A stretch of 32,768 nucleotides of DNA from Tissierella pigra (GTDB taxonomy: Bacteria > Bacillota > Clostridia > Tissierellales > Tissierellaceae). The notes beneath the pieces are model-generated. The model was not told the origin of the DNA, did no database searches, and worked only from the letters and a program-made list of their open reading frames with translations. The position numbers and the translations under genes are program-made. Positions 1-8,346 of this stretch are shown here, one piece after another; position 1 is the stretch's first letter, and every line of letters begins with the position of its first letter. Location of the stretch: the NCBI RefSeq assembly GCF_009695605.1, contig NZ_VUNQ01000045.1, positions 1 through 32,768 of the forward strand. Direction: 5' to 3'.

Positions 1-53
1 CCTTGGTTTTCCATACGTAATAGATGGTAAATATATGATATATAGTATAATAT

Positions 54-93
54 TGACAAAATGGATGCTGTATTTAGAGCATCCATTTTGTCA
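54..93. terminator. Hairpin, likely terminator of the lipoprotein gene
   Basis: A perfect 15-bp stem (TGACAAAATGGATGC and its complement) with a 10-nt loop lies about 50 nt past the stop of the minus-strand lipoprotein gene. There is no clean T-run on either side, so direction and strength are uncertain. It could also end a plus-strand gene lying left of the window. Confidence 0.6.
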
Positions 94-141
94 AAGCTTA
101 AATTTTACATTAATGCAACACTAGTACCTATATAGGGCTTT

Positions 142-912
142 TTAGTATTTAAGGGGTGCTTGATGAAGCATATTTACATTACCTTTAGTAAGGAATTTTA
201 CTGTACATATAAAATTATCATTTTCCTTATCAAATCTATATTCTTTAAGAATTAAATTTGCAGTACCTGATTGAACTGTGGTAATTACAAAGTCTTCATC
301 TTGAAAATATGAATAGAAATGTAAACCACCTAATTGTATATAATCATCAAATAATACATATTCCTTATCACCATCATGAAGAACTAGAGACCAATTCTGT
401 CCATCGTCCCAGGCCATTTCACCATCAGGTCCTCTTCCAGCAATGGTATAAAGAGAAATAGTTTCCTCTGTTCCATCATTGTCATAGTCTACCTTAGATG
501 AATCAAGTAAAGTCATATCAGTAAAGTCAGCTGGTTTACTTGAAGAAATAGTAAATGAATCTCCTTCTTCTGTATCTTGACCTTCTTTCATAGAATCTAC
601 TACTAAGTCTTTTATAAACTCATTTATCTCTATGGATTCTAGAGTATTATCCTCATTATATGCCACCATATAATATTCATTTTCTATTAATCCATTGAAC
701 ACGCTTTTATCTCTAACTTCTAATTTAATGTTTTCTCCATTGGCAGCAATTTCAATATAATTTTTATTATCTTCAGTTGATTTACTCTCTAAAAATCCTA
801 AATTGGTGTAAAGTTTTTTCTGTGAATCCTCATTAGGAGTACATCCAAAGGAAATAGTTAAGACTAATACAACCAGTAATAATAAAGAAATCTTTTTAGT
901 TAAGTTTTTCAT
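142..912 (-). CDS. Predicted lipoprotein of unknown function
   Basis: A 256-residue protein with a basic start (MKNLTKK), a hydrophobic stretch at about 8-23 and a cysteine at 24 in the context TISFGC. This looks like a lipoprotein signal peptide, although the residues before the cysteine are not the classic L-A-G. Mature protein would be anchored outside the membrane. The C-terminal half contains DYDNDGTEE, resembling Ca-binding or FG-GAP-like acidic loops, followed by aromatic-rich beta-like sequence (FYSYFQDEDF). I do not recognise the family. The start is supported by an upstream GGATGGTGAT ribosome site. It is transcribed divergently from the Crp/Fnr gene and appears monocistronic, ending before the hairpin at 54-93. 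Confidence 0.75.
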   Translation of the reverse strand: MKNLTKKISLLLLVVLVLTISFGCTPNEDSQKKLYTNLGFLESKSTEDNKNYIEIAANGENIKLEVRDKSVFNGLIENEYYMVAYNEDNTLESIEINEFIKDLVVDSMKEGQDTEEGDSFTISSSKPADFTDMTLLDSSKVDYDNDGTEETISLYTIAGRGPDGEMAWDDGQNWSLVLHDGDKEYVLFDDYIQLGGLHFYSYFQDEDFVITTVQSGTANLILKEYRFDKENDNFICTVKFLTKGNVNMLHQAPLKY

Positions 913-980
913 ATAATCACCATCCTCTATACTAAAATATCATAATTATATAGCTTTTTCAAGGAACAGAGAATTACAAA

Positions 981-1010
981 TTGATTACAATAAAGTTTTA
1001 TTAATATGAT
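981..1010 (+). promoter_or_regulatory. Candidate promoter with FNR-box-like site before the Crp/Fnr gene
   Basis: TTGATT at 981-986 and TATGAT at 1005-1010 are 18 bp apart and could be -35/-10 boxes. The same stretch, TTGATTACAATAAA at 981-994, matches the classic FNR palindrome (TTGAT-N4-ATCAA) at 9 of 10 positions, so it could be an autoregulatory operator also seen by the divergent lipoprotein gene. In AT-rich DNA such matches arise easily. Confidence 0.35.
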
Positions 1011-1125
1011 ATAAATAGGGTATAGATAATTATGCTTCCCAACTGTGTAGATAAAATGGTTTATGTTTGATGAAATAAAAAATTATCCTATTAAAGTACT
1101 AGTATCATAATAAGGAGTTGTTTAA

Positions 1126-1806
1126 ATGGATTGCAATTGTTTTAAAAGAGAAGGAAAGAATTGTATAGAAATAGTACCTATTTTTAGCAATTTAAACTAT
1201 GAAGAAATGATGGAAGTGGCCAGAATAACAAAAGAAAAGGTATTTGAAAAAGGTGAAATGATATATATGGCTGGTCATAGGGGAGAAAATCTCTATGTAA
1301 TTCATTCTGGAAAGGTAAAGATAACTCGTTTTACAAGTTCTGGAAAAGAACAGGTAATTAGAGTATTAGGACCTGGAGAGTTTATGGGAGAGCTGTCTCT
1401 CTTTAGTCATTTGCCCCTAAGGGATAATGGAGAGGCATTGCTAAAAACTACAGTATGTATGATTGATGGATATAGACTAAAGGATTTAATGAAGAAATAT
1501 CCTGCAATAGCTTTAAAAGTAATGGAAGAACTAAGTCAAAGACTTGAAAAGGTGGAAAAATTAGTAGAAAATATAAGCTTACAGGGAGTAGAAAAAAGAC
1601 TTGCAGAGAGTTTAATCAATATGGCAAATGAAAAAGGAGAAATAGCTCTGAAAATGAGTAAAAGAGATTTAGCCTCACATTTAGGAATGAGCCAAGAAAC
1701 CCTTAGCAGAAAACTAACAGCCTTTCAAGATACGGGAATCATAAAATTAATTGGTCATAGGAGAATTTTATTATTAGATATAGAAGCTTTAGAGAATATA
1801 GAATGA
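1126..1806 (+). CDS. Crp/Fnr-family transcription regulator, possibly redox sensing
   Basis: A 226-residue regulator with a cyclic-nucleotide-binding-like beta-roll at about 17-135 (LYVIHSGKVKI, GEFMGELSLF) and a C-terminal winged helix-turn-helix at about 175-205. The recognition helix (MSQETLSRKL) carries the E-x-x-S-R pattern of FNR rather than CRP, suggesting a TTGA-type half-site. Cysteines at 3, 5 and 13 plus Cys111 could ligate an iron-sulfur cluster as in FNR, though their spacing differs from the E. coli protein. Start follows an AAGGAG site. Nearby flavodiiron and hemerythrin genes make an oxygen or NO response plausible; the effector and targets are inferred. Transcription probably ends at 1803-1834. 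Confidence 0.88.
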   Translation: MDCNCFKREGKNCIEIVPIFSNLNYEEMMEVARITKEKVFEKGEMIYMAGHRGENLYVIHSGKVKITRFTSSGKEQVIRVLGPGEFMGELSLFSHLPLRDNGEALLKTTVCMIDGYRLKDLMKKYPAIALKVMEELSQRLEKVEKLVENISLQGVEKRLAESLINMANEKGEIALKMSKRDLASHLGMSQETLSRKLTAFQDTGIIKLIGHRRILLLDIEALENIE

Positions 1807-1834
1807 CCTCTGATTTTACAAAATCAGAGGTCAT
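1803..1834. terminator. Convergent terminator hairpin between fnr-like and M16 genes
   Basis: A perfect 15-bp inverted repeat (ATGACCTCTGATTTT and complement) with a 2-nt loop overlaps the stop codon of the Crp/Fnr gene and lies just past the end of the minus-strand M16 gene. It can serve both directions, although the T-tracts after it are weak. Confidence 0.75.
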
Positions 1835-1845
1835 TCTCATAAATA

Positions 1846-4800
1846 TTACTTTATTAAATTCTTTATGCTATTAAAAAAGTCTTTATTATCTTTGATTATT
1901 TTCTCATTTCCCACAGTTACAATATTATTTTCTTTTAACCCTTTTTCAATGATTTCAGCAAATTTCTTCATATCTTCAGGTTTTGTATTTAATATTTCTG
2001 TAAGCTCTTTGTTTAAATCCTCAGCTTTAACTCCTGTAAAATAATAATAATCTGCTGTATTTCCTTTACTTAAATTAGAGACTGGAACATAATATTCTGC
2101 TAGAGATGAGATAATAAATTTTTCAAACTCTTTCTCATTTAAATCAAAGTTTTTAAGAAAATCTACAGTACCGTTATAAGCATTGTAAGTCTCCTTTAGT
2201 TTTGGGTCCCTATAACTCATAAATAGAATATTAGATCCATCGATTATACCAAAGGAAGCACCATATGCTCCACCTTTAACACGAATTTCATTAAATAAAT
2301 AGTCGGATATAACATTGTTTAATACCTTCATACTACCATTATATTTAGTACCATATTTTGTAAAGTCAAAAGCTGCAAAATTATACAATACATCTGCTGG
2401 AGCAACAAATGCTTCATTAGTATCTTTAATATCAAATTTATATTCTTGTGAAGTCAAGTTTTTAGTTTCCAAGACTTTAACTAATGTGTTTAGATTGTCT
2501 TTGAAAGCTTTGTATTCAGCATTTTCACCAGTGATACTTACTACTAAATTATTTTTATTGAAAATAGTGTTTGTGACTTCTTCAAGATTTTTAACTATAT
2601 CTTCAAATTTAGAGTCATAATTCAAATCAAGGTCAGATATAAAGTCATAATAGCCAAAGCCATTTAAATTATCATTATATTTAAAAATAGGTGAGAAATA
2701 AGATATATTTCTTATGGCCGCCATATTTGTAGGCATATTATTCAGTTGATTTTCTACATTGAACTTAGACATGGAAATAAGTTGTTTTAGTCTTTCTTTA
2801 TCATTAAATTTAGTTTTACTTATTTCTTCTGAAATCAATTCAAGCATAGAACCTAAATTTTCACCAGTTGCAATAGATAAAATTCTTAAATTAGGACTAT
2901 ATTCTGTATTACTTCCTGACTTAGTAAATGTACTAGGAATGTAGTTGATTCCACCTGTATACATAGTTTCCTGTACAGGAAGCTGAGAATAGTGATATTT
3001 TTCTGTACTCATTTTTCCTAAGACTTCAGATAATAGATTTATATAAGGAATTTGTTCCTGTTTTACAGAAGATGTATCAAAATATAAATTAACACTACCA
3101 ATACCATTAGTAAATAAAGGATGGTGTAAAGTAGTTATATTGTCAATTTTACTAATATTGGTAGGAGTTTCTTCTATATTAGGTTTTAAGTCTTTCAAAG
3201 ATAAAACAGGCATAGTATCTAATACTTCTTTAGAATTAGGAGTATTATTCCATTCTTGAAGTTTCTTATATTCCTTTATAATATTTTCGATTTCCTTATC
3301 TGAAAGAGAGTCTTTATAGGCTTTAAGCTTTTCTGTTGCAGCAGCCTCCTTTTCCTCCATCAGACCTTTTTTTGGCTGAAGAAGAACTGAAGAACCATGA
3401 TTATTGTTTAAAATATGCTTTTTAATTAACTCTTCAAAATAAGGTTTATCTAATGCAACTTTTAGTTTTCTAAAACTATCTGCCATATTAATACTTTCAA
3501 ATGGGTTTTCATCATATAGCCAGCTAAACATTGCTAAATCACTATACATAAGCCCAGTGTTTATATCTCTTGAATATTGTTGTTTTAAATCCAATTCTAC
3601 AACATTTAAAGTAGATTTAATAAGGTCTTTGTCTATACCTTTTTCTACTATATCTTCTAAAGAAGAAAATAGAACTTTTGCAAAATTGTCCTTCATATCA
3701 GAATTGATATTTTGTGCCGTTATTGTCACAAAAGGTTGTAGAAAATTAGAAGAAATTTGAGCATTGATATTATAAAAACCAGCTTTGTTTAGTTCTTGAA
3801 CCACTGGAGAAGCTTGGTTATTAAACAACATATAAGTCAATACATTGAAAGAAGTCATTGTATCGATTCTAGAATCTCCTTTAACTGCAAAGCTTAGAGC
3901 AACAGATGATTTACCCTCTATAGAATCATCAACTGAAATAGGATATTGAACTGTTACTTCCTTTTTATTATTAAATGGTTTTTGAAGTTTAGGCATAGAA
4001 TCAATTTCTTTTTTATTGAAATCTTTTAAATAATTATCATTAATAAATTGAAGTTTTTCCAATATATCGATTTTGCCGTAAAGATAGATATAACTATTAG
4101 AAGGATGGTAATATTTATCATAGAAATCTTTTACCTCTTGGAAAGTCAAACTTGGTATATCAGGAGGATTTCCACCAGATATATAAGCATAGTTTGTATT
4201 TGGATACAAACTTTGAATTATGGAATAATAAAGTTGAGCATCAGGAGAGGATAAAGATCCTTTCATTTCATTATATACAACACCATTGTATTGAAGGGGT
4301 GAATCCTTATCCTCAATACTATAATGCCATCCATCAACTTTAAAGAAATTTTCATCTTTATAAAAAGCAGGTTTGAAAACTACACTTAGATAAACATCCA
4401 TTAAATCATTGAATTCTTTATCATTCATACTAGAAAATGGATAAGTAGTTCTATCTGGATAAGTAAGTCCATTTAGATTTTTAGTTAGAGTTCCCTTTAC
4501 AATCTCAAAGAAGAGATTTCTAACTGGATATTTTTCGGAACCCCCATTTAAAAGCACATGCTCTAAAATATGAGGAATTCCTTTATTGTTTTCTACTGGT
4601 GTTCTAAAAGAAATAGAAAAGGCTTTGTTTTCATCATCATTTTCTATTTGAAGTAATTTGGCACCAGTCTTATTATGTTGAAAAATCCTACCAATACCAT
4701 CTAAATCTTTTAGCTTTTTTTCTTCAATTAATTTGAATCCAAAATATGTCTCTCCAACCTTTAAATCTTTTGTTTCAGCATAAGAAATATTAGGAGATAT

Positions 4801-4881
4801 GCTAGAAAACAAAAAAGTAGATAATAGAACTGCTAGTAAAAGTACAGAAATTTGTTTTTGTTTAACACTAAATTTTTTCAT
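1846..4881 (-). CDS. Exported M16-family zinc metallopeptidase (PreP/falcilysin-like)
   Basis: A 1011-residue enzyme with an N-terminal signal peptide (basic residues, hydrophobic 11-27, probable cleavage after SYA at 33-35). The M16 zinc site is inverted: HILEH at 104-108 (His104, Glu107, His108), with the third ligand probably Glu205 in VVYNEMKG. The length and four-domain size match the M16C group, which degrade unfolded peptides in a closed chamber. The C-terminal region retains the RVKGGAYG motif typical of the inactive half. Secretion suggests it supplies peptides from outside, fitting the peptide-fermenting lifestyle implied by the transporter cluster. Start is preceded by AAGGGGG on the minus strand. 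Confidence 0.92.
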   Translation of the reverse strand: MKKFSVKQKQISVLLLAVLLSTFLFSSISPNISYAETKDLKVGETYFGFKLIEEKKLKDLDGIGRIFQHNKTGAKLLQIENDDENKAFSISFRTPVENNKGIPHILEHVLLNGGSEKYPVRNLFFEIVKGTLTKNLNGLTYPDRTTYPFSSMNDKEFNDLMDVYLSVVFKPAFYKDENFFKVDGWHYSIEDKDSPLQYNGVVYNEMKGSLSSPDAQLYYSIIQSLYPNTNYAYISGGNPPDIPSLTFQEVKDFYDKYYHPSNSYIYLYGKIDILEKLQFINDNYLKDFNKKEIDSMPKLQKPFNNKKEVTVQYPISVDDSIEGKSSVALSFAVKGDSRIDTMTSFNVLTYMLFNNQASPVVQELNKAGFYNINAQISSNFLQPFVTITAQNINSDMKDNFAKVLFSSLEDIVEKGIDKDLIKSTLNVVELDLKQQYSRDINTGLMYSDLAMFSWLYDENPFESINMADSFRKLKVALDKPYFEELIKKHILNNNHGSSVLLQPKKGLMEEKEAAATEKLKAYKDSLSDKEIENIIKEYKKLQEWNNTPNSKEVLDTMPVLSLKDLKPNIEETPTNISKIDNITTLHHPLFTNGIGSVNLYFDTSSVKQEQIPYINLLSEVLGKMSTEKYHYSQLPVQETMYTGGINYIPSTFTKSGSNTEYSPNLRILSIATGENLGSMLELISEEISKTKFNDKERLKQLISMSKFNVENQLNNMPTNMAAIRNISYFSPIFKYNDNLNGFGYYDFISDLDLNYDSKFEDIVKNLEEVTNTIFNKNNLVVSITGENAEYKAFKDNLNTLVKVLETKNLTSQEYKFDIKDTNEAFVAPADVLYNFAAFDFTKYGTKYNGSMKVLNNVISDYLFNEIRVKGGAYGASFGIIDGSNILFMSYRDPKLKETYNAYNGTVDFLKNFDLNEKEFEKFIISSLAEYYVPVSNLSKGNTADYYYFTGVKAEDLNKELTEILNTKPEDMKKFAEIIEKGLKENNIVTVGNEKIIKDNKDFFNSIKNLIK

Positions 4882-4972
4882 ATTTTCCCCCTTTAAATTA
4901 TATTTATTTGTACTAGTGTATTAAGTTAACGGTACACCAAAAAATACCATTTGTCAACTACCTAATTTAAAA

Positions 4973-5010
4973 AGTGACCTAAGTAATTATATTCTAGTAC
5001 TTAGGTCACT
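4973..5010 (-). terminator. Rho-independent terminator of the hemerythrin-like gene
   Basis: A perfect 13-bp stem (AGTGACCTAAGTA and complement) with a 12-nt loop starts 13 nt past the hemerythrin stop codon. Read on the minus strand it is followed directly by TTTTT, the usual intrinsic terminator layout. Confidence 0.85.
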
Positions 5011-5023
5011 CTTAATATTGATT

Positions 5024-5587
5024 CTATAGATATTTACTCTCCATTTCTTCTATTAATGCAATATATTTATTTTGGACACCGGCTTCAGTGGCTAAATTCT
5101 CTATTTTTTCACATTCGTTTTCAATAAATAATTTTGTATTATCATTTAACATGTTTTCTGCAAACTTATACATAGCTGTATTTTCTTTTTCTATATGTCT
5201 ATCTAATAAATCACTATAGGAAATTCCATTGGCTATAATATCCAATCGTTTTTTATCATCGCCAGATTTAAAGCCTTCTATGGCCTTTTCCAAGTTTGCC
5301 ATATAGAGTCTTCCCATATCATGTTCTATATACATTCCAGTTATTGCACCTGATTTAGATAATTTTTCTATTTCCTCATTCATGGTCTTGAAAAGAATAT
5401 CCTCTTCTTTTCCATGATGATGTTTATCTGCATATGTTCTTACAAAATCAATTATTCTTGGGAAATCATCTATATCATAATCCCCTTGAGTCATTAATCT
5501 GTAGGAAACTTCTCTAATTACCTTTAACATTCTTCTTATATTTTCATGCTCCTCTACCATTACCTTTATTGAGTTCAAATTTTTCAC
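5024..5587 (-). CDS. Hemerythrin-like (HHE) domain protein
   Basis: A 187-residue all-alpha protein with the metal-binding pattern of the hemerythrin HHE family: His14 (VEEHENI), the HHHGKEEDILF stretch at 56-66, His89 in MYIEHDMGR, and HIEKENTAMY at 131-140. Such proteins bind a di-iron centre and handle oxygen, NO or iron-centre repair. No signal peptide is seen, so it is cytoplasmic. It is transcribed divergently from the flavodiiron gene, with 127 nt between them containing a palindrome, which suggests shared control under oxidative or nitrosative stress. The exact activity (oxygen carrier, sensor, or RIC-like repair) cannot be read from the sequence. Start follows GAGGTGAAAA. Confidence 0.9.
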   Translation of the reverse strand: MKNLNSIKVMVEEHENIRRMLKVIREVSYRLMTQGDYDIDDFPRIIDFVRTYADKHHHGKEEDILFKTMNEEIEKLSKSGAITGMYIEHDMGRLYMANLEKAIEGFKSGDDKKRLDIIANGISYSDLLDRHIEKENTAMYKFAENMLNDNTKLFIENECEKIENLATEAGVQNKYIALIEEMESKYL

Positions 5588-5620
5588 CTCTTAAAATATT
5601 TTCACTATGATTTTACCCCT

Positions 5621-5641
5621 TTTGTTAAAATAAATAACAAA
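5621..5641. promoter_or_regulatory. Palindromic candidate operator between hemerythrin and flavodiiron genes
   Basis: TTTGTTA and TAACAAA form 7-bp arms separated by 7 nt. This symmetric site resembles Crp/Fnr-superfamily operators in layout but not the TTGAT-type FNR box. The left arm seen from the minus strand overlaps a possible -35 for the hemerythrin gene. The Crp/Fnr-like protein at 1126-1806 is an obvious but unproven candidate binder. Confidence 0.45.
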
Positions 5642-5672
5642 TTAATAATATTTAATGTAAAAGATGGGTAAA

Positions 5673-5678
5673 TATAAT
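5673..5678 (+). promoter_or_regulatory. Candidate -10 box of the flavodiiron gene
   Basis: A perfect TATAAT lies 37 nt before the start codon. No good -35 is present at 16-18 bp (best TTTAAT at 5651), as expected if an activator bound at the palindrome at 5621-5641 helps the polymerase. The assignment is tentative. Confidence 0.4.
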
Positions 5679-5714
5679 GTAAGATTTCATGAAAAAATAT
5701 AAGGAGGGGTCATA

Positions 5715-6902
5715 ATGAGTTTTAAACTTACAGATAAGGTAAAATGGGTAGGAAAAATTGATTGGGAATTAAGAACATTTCATGGTGAAGAATATTCAAC
5801 ACATAAGGGGTCATCATATAACTCATACTTAATTAAAGACGAAAAGACAGTACTTATTGATACTGTATGGGGTCCATTTGCCCATGAATTTATTGAAAAC
5901 CTAAAGAAAGAAATTGATTTAAATGATATCGATTATATAATCGCACAACATTCAGAAGTAGACCATAGTGGTGCTTTACCATTATTAATGAAAGAAATAC
6001 CAAATACACCAATTTACTGTACTGCAAATGGTGCAAAGATATTAAAAGGTCATTACCATGAAGACTGGAATTTTGTAGAGGTAAAAACAGGAGATACTTT
6101 AAATATAGGGGAATCTACTTTAACATTTGTAGAAGCAAGAATGCTTCATTGGCCAGATAGTATGATGACTTACATGAGTGGAGACAATATATTATTTAGT
6201 AATGATGCCTTTGGACAACATTATGCTTCAGACTTAATGTTTAATGATTTAGTTGATCAATGTGAACTATGGGCTGAATGTATCAAATACTATGCAAATA
6301 TTTTAACTCCATTTAGTGCTTTAGTAACTAAGAAAATAGAAGAGGTTTTAAGCTTTAATCTTCCTCTTAGTATGATAGCCACATCCCATGGAATTATTTG
6401 GAGAGATAATCCAGCACAAATAGTTGAAAAATATTTAGAATGGGCTACTTCATATCAAGAAAACCAAATTACAATAGTATATGATACTATGTGGGATTGT
6501 ACAAAATCAATGGCAGAATCTATTTCAGAAGGTATAAAGTCAGTAGATAAAAATGTAACTGTAAAATTATATAATGCAGGAATTACAGATAAAAATGATA
6601 TAATAACAGAATTATTTAAGTCAAAGGCTGTATTATTTGGTTCATCTACAGTAAATAAGAGTATAATGCACGCAACAGCTGGAATCCTTGAAATGATAAA
6701 AGGAATAGGATTTAAGAACAAAAAAGCGGCTGCCTTTGGTTCTTATGGTTGGTCTGGTGAATGTGTTGATGTATTAGAACAAAAAATAAAGGATGCAAAA
6801 CTTGAATTAGTACAGGAAGGAATAAAAATTCTTTGGAATCCTGATGAAAACGGAAAAGCAGAATGTGTAGAATTTGGAAAGAGTTTTGCAGAAAAATTAT
6901 AG
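5715..6902 (+). CDS. fprA: Flavodiiron protein (FprA-type oxygen/NO reductase)
   Basis: A 395-residue A-type flavoprotein with an N-terminal metallo-beta-lactamase-fold di-iron domain (about 1-245) and a C-terminal flavodoxin domain (about 250-395). The iron ligands are visible: His79, Glu81, Asp83 and His84 in HSEVDHSG, His145 (MLHWPDSM), Asp164 (SNDAFGQH) and His225 (ATSHGIIW). The FMN domain starts with the phosphate loop region VYDTMWDCTKSMA. These enzymes reduce oxygen to water or NO to nitrous oxide, protecting anaerobes; electrons usually come from rubredoxin. Length equals two-domain clostridial FprA, with no fused rubredoxin. RBS AAGGAGGGG precedes the start; a hairpin at 6927-6960 ends the unit. 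Oxygen versus NO preference is not decidable here. Confidence 0.95.
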   Translation: MSFKLTDKVKWVGKIDWELRTFHGEEYSTHKGSSYNSYLIKDEKTVLIDTVWGPFAHEFIENLKKEIDLNDIDYIIAQHSEVDHSGALPLLMKEIPNTPIYCTANGAKILKGHYHEDWNFVEVKTGDTLNIGESTLTFVEARMLHWPDSMMTYMSGDNILFSNDAFGQHYASDLMFNDLVDQCELWAECIKYYANILTPFSALVTKKIEEVLSFNLPLSMIATSHGIIWRDNPAQIVEKYLEWATSYQENQITIVYDTMWDCTKSMAESISEGIKSVDKNVTVKLYNAGITDKNDIITELFKSKAVLFGSSTVNKSIMHATAGILEMIKGIGFKNKKAAAFGSYGWSGECVDVLEQKIKDAKLELVQEGIKILWNPDENGKAECVEFGKSFAEKL

Positions 6903-6926
6903 AAAACCATGATATAGAAAATCATA

Positions 6927-6960
6927 TTAAGGAACAAAGGTATGTACCTTTGTTCCTTAA
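6927..6960 (+). terminator. Terminator hairpin after the flavodiiron gene
   Basis: A perfect 16-bp inverted repeat (TTAAGGAACAAAGGTA and complement) with a 2-nt loop lies 24 nt after the stop codon, followed by TTGTTAAT. The U-tract is poor, but the stem is strong. Confidence 0.75.
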
Positions 6961-7080
6961 TTGTTAATAGCATTTTAGTAAATTTTACATATTTGATTGT
7001 AGTAATCTTATATAATTATATAGTATAATTATTTCATATTATTATGGATTGATACAACTGAATACAGAGAGGGGATTAAT

Positions 7081-8124
7081 ATGTTTGATCAATTATTTAT
7101 CAGTAAACTTAAAAAAACAGGAATATTTTTTGCAGTCTTTACAGCAATATATGTATTATTTTTTCTTACATTGCCTTATACACTACCATTTGTTTTAGCT
7201 TTTGTATTAGCATTATGGATAAAACCATTAAATAGGTATATTCAAAGAAAGATGAAGATTTCCAATGGAATATCCTCTTTAATAACTACCATATTGGTTT
7301 TTACTGTAATATTGGTAATAATATCAGTCATATTATTTAAGATTACAAACGAAGCAATATTGCTTATTACAAAGATTCCTAATATTGAAGTTATAAAGGA
7401 TTATATAAAGGAATTGACCCATGAGGCAAGTAAAATATTTGGGCAATTAGATCCTACTATATTGGAAAAAACTTATCAATATTTAAGTGCTATGATGAAC
7501 AATGTACTGAATGTATTAATTAAGATTTTAAACTCTATTTTATCTTTTGTACTTAAAGTGCCATCTGTATTAATGATTGGATTTATCACATTTTTGGCTA
7601 CTTACTTTTTTTCAAAAGATATGAGCTTTTTTAATCAAAATTTCTATTCTATTTTCTCTCCACAGGGAAAACGTAGAATGGAGAATGTTATAAAACAGGC
7701 AATAAGCATGATTACAGGATATATTAAAGCCTTTTGTACAGTAATTCTAATAACCTTTGTTGAAACATTAATTGGATTTTCAATACTTGGCATTGAGTAT
7801 GCCTTGATTCTCAGCTTTACAGCATCATTTATGGATGTTTTGCCTATAGTTGGTGTTAGTATAGTTTATATACCACTGGCTATATATTACTTTATTATAG
7901 GAAATACATTTGTTGCAGTAGGAATAATGGTATTATTAGCCATAGTTACAGTGGTTCGTCAGATAGTAGAACCTAAACTAGTATCAACTAGTTTAGATAT
8001 TCATCCAATAATGATTTTAGCTGCAATATTTATAGGTCTTAAAGTCTATGGGTTTATTGGGATGATTTATTTAATTGCTTTAATCATATTCTACAAGATT
8101 TTAGTAAAAGTAAAAGCTTTATAA
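7081..8124 (+). CDS. ytvI: AI-2E-family transporter, YtvI-like sporulation membrane protein
   Basis: A 347-residue polytopic membrane protein of the AI-2E/UPF0118 family. Hydrophobic segments run at about 15-45, 64-85, 155-175, 215-265 and 275-345, with a soluble stretch at about 100-140. The family signature in the C-terminal half is clear (ASFMDVLPIVGVSIVYIPLA, then VEPKLVSTSLDIHP). It most resembles the spore-formers' YtvI branch, whose molecular role is unknown; other members export AI-2 or act as cation antiporters. It has its own RBS (GAGAGGGG) and is closed by the hairpin at 8130-8164, so it seems monocistronic and not part of the following peptide cluster. The ytvI symbol is by family resemblance. 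Confidence 0.82.
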   Translation: MFDQLFISKLKKTGIFFAVFTAIYVLFFLTLPYTLPFVLAFVLALWIKPLNRYIQRKMKISNGISSLITTILVFTVILVIISVILFKITNEAILLITKIPNIEVIKDYIKELTHEASKIFGQLDPTILEKTYQYLSAMMNNVLNVLIKILNSILSFVLKVPSVLMIGFITFLATYFFSKDMSFFNQNFYSIFSPQGKRRMENVIKQAISMITGYIKAFCTVILITFVETLIGFSILGIEYALILSFTASFMDVLPIVGVSIVYIPLAIYYFIIGNTFVAVGIMVLLAIVTVVRQIVEPKLVSTSLDIHPIMILAAIFIGLKVYGFIGMIYLIALIIFYKILVKVKAL

Positions 8125-8129
8125 TAAGT

Positions 8130-8164
8130 ATAGGTCGATGAAAAAGTTAAATTCATCGACCTAT
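8130..8164 (+). terminator. Terminator hairpin after the YtvI-like gene
   Basis: A perfect 13-bp stem (ATAGGTCGATGAA and complement) with a 9-nt loop begins 6 nt after the stop codon and is followed by TATATTTATTT. It separates this gene from the operon starting at 8347. Confidence 0.8.
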
Positions 8165-8285
8165 TATATTTATTTGAAGTCAATTTAAGGTTCTGAAAAG
8201 GGGAAAAGAGTACTGTAATTAGGAAAAAACTATTAAGATTAAGTTTAAATTTAAAAAAAACCTAAAGTTTATCCATTTCTTAAAT

Positions 8286-8301
8286 TGGCATATTTTTTGC
8301 T
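8286..8301 (+). promoter_or_regulatory. Sigma-54 type -24/-12 promoter of the lysA operon
   Basis: TGGCATATTTTTTGCT fits the sigma-54 consensus TGGCAY-N6-TTGCW with GG (8287) and GC (8299) exactly 12 bp apart. It lies 46 nt before the lysA start codon, and the same cluster encodes a sigma-54 enhancer-binding protein. A second copy lies before spmA (27309-27324). Caution: TTGGCA (8285-8290) plus TATAAT (8307-8312) at 16 bp also makes a good sigma-A promoter, so the site may be dual or simply sigma-A dependent. Confidence 0.65.
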
Positions 8302-8346
8302 TACGTTATAATATAAAATAGAAATGATTTATAGGAGTTGGATTAC

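Noticed and set aside
2315-2620. Plus-strand open frame of 101 codons opposite the M16 gene
   Set aside because: It is antisense to a clearly coding, motif-bearing gene, has no ribosome site and low-complexity hydrophobic composition; same reasoning for other overlapping frames such as 13753-14076 and 27371-27892 on the minus strand.
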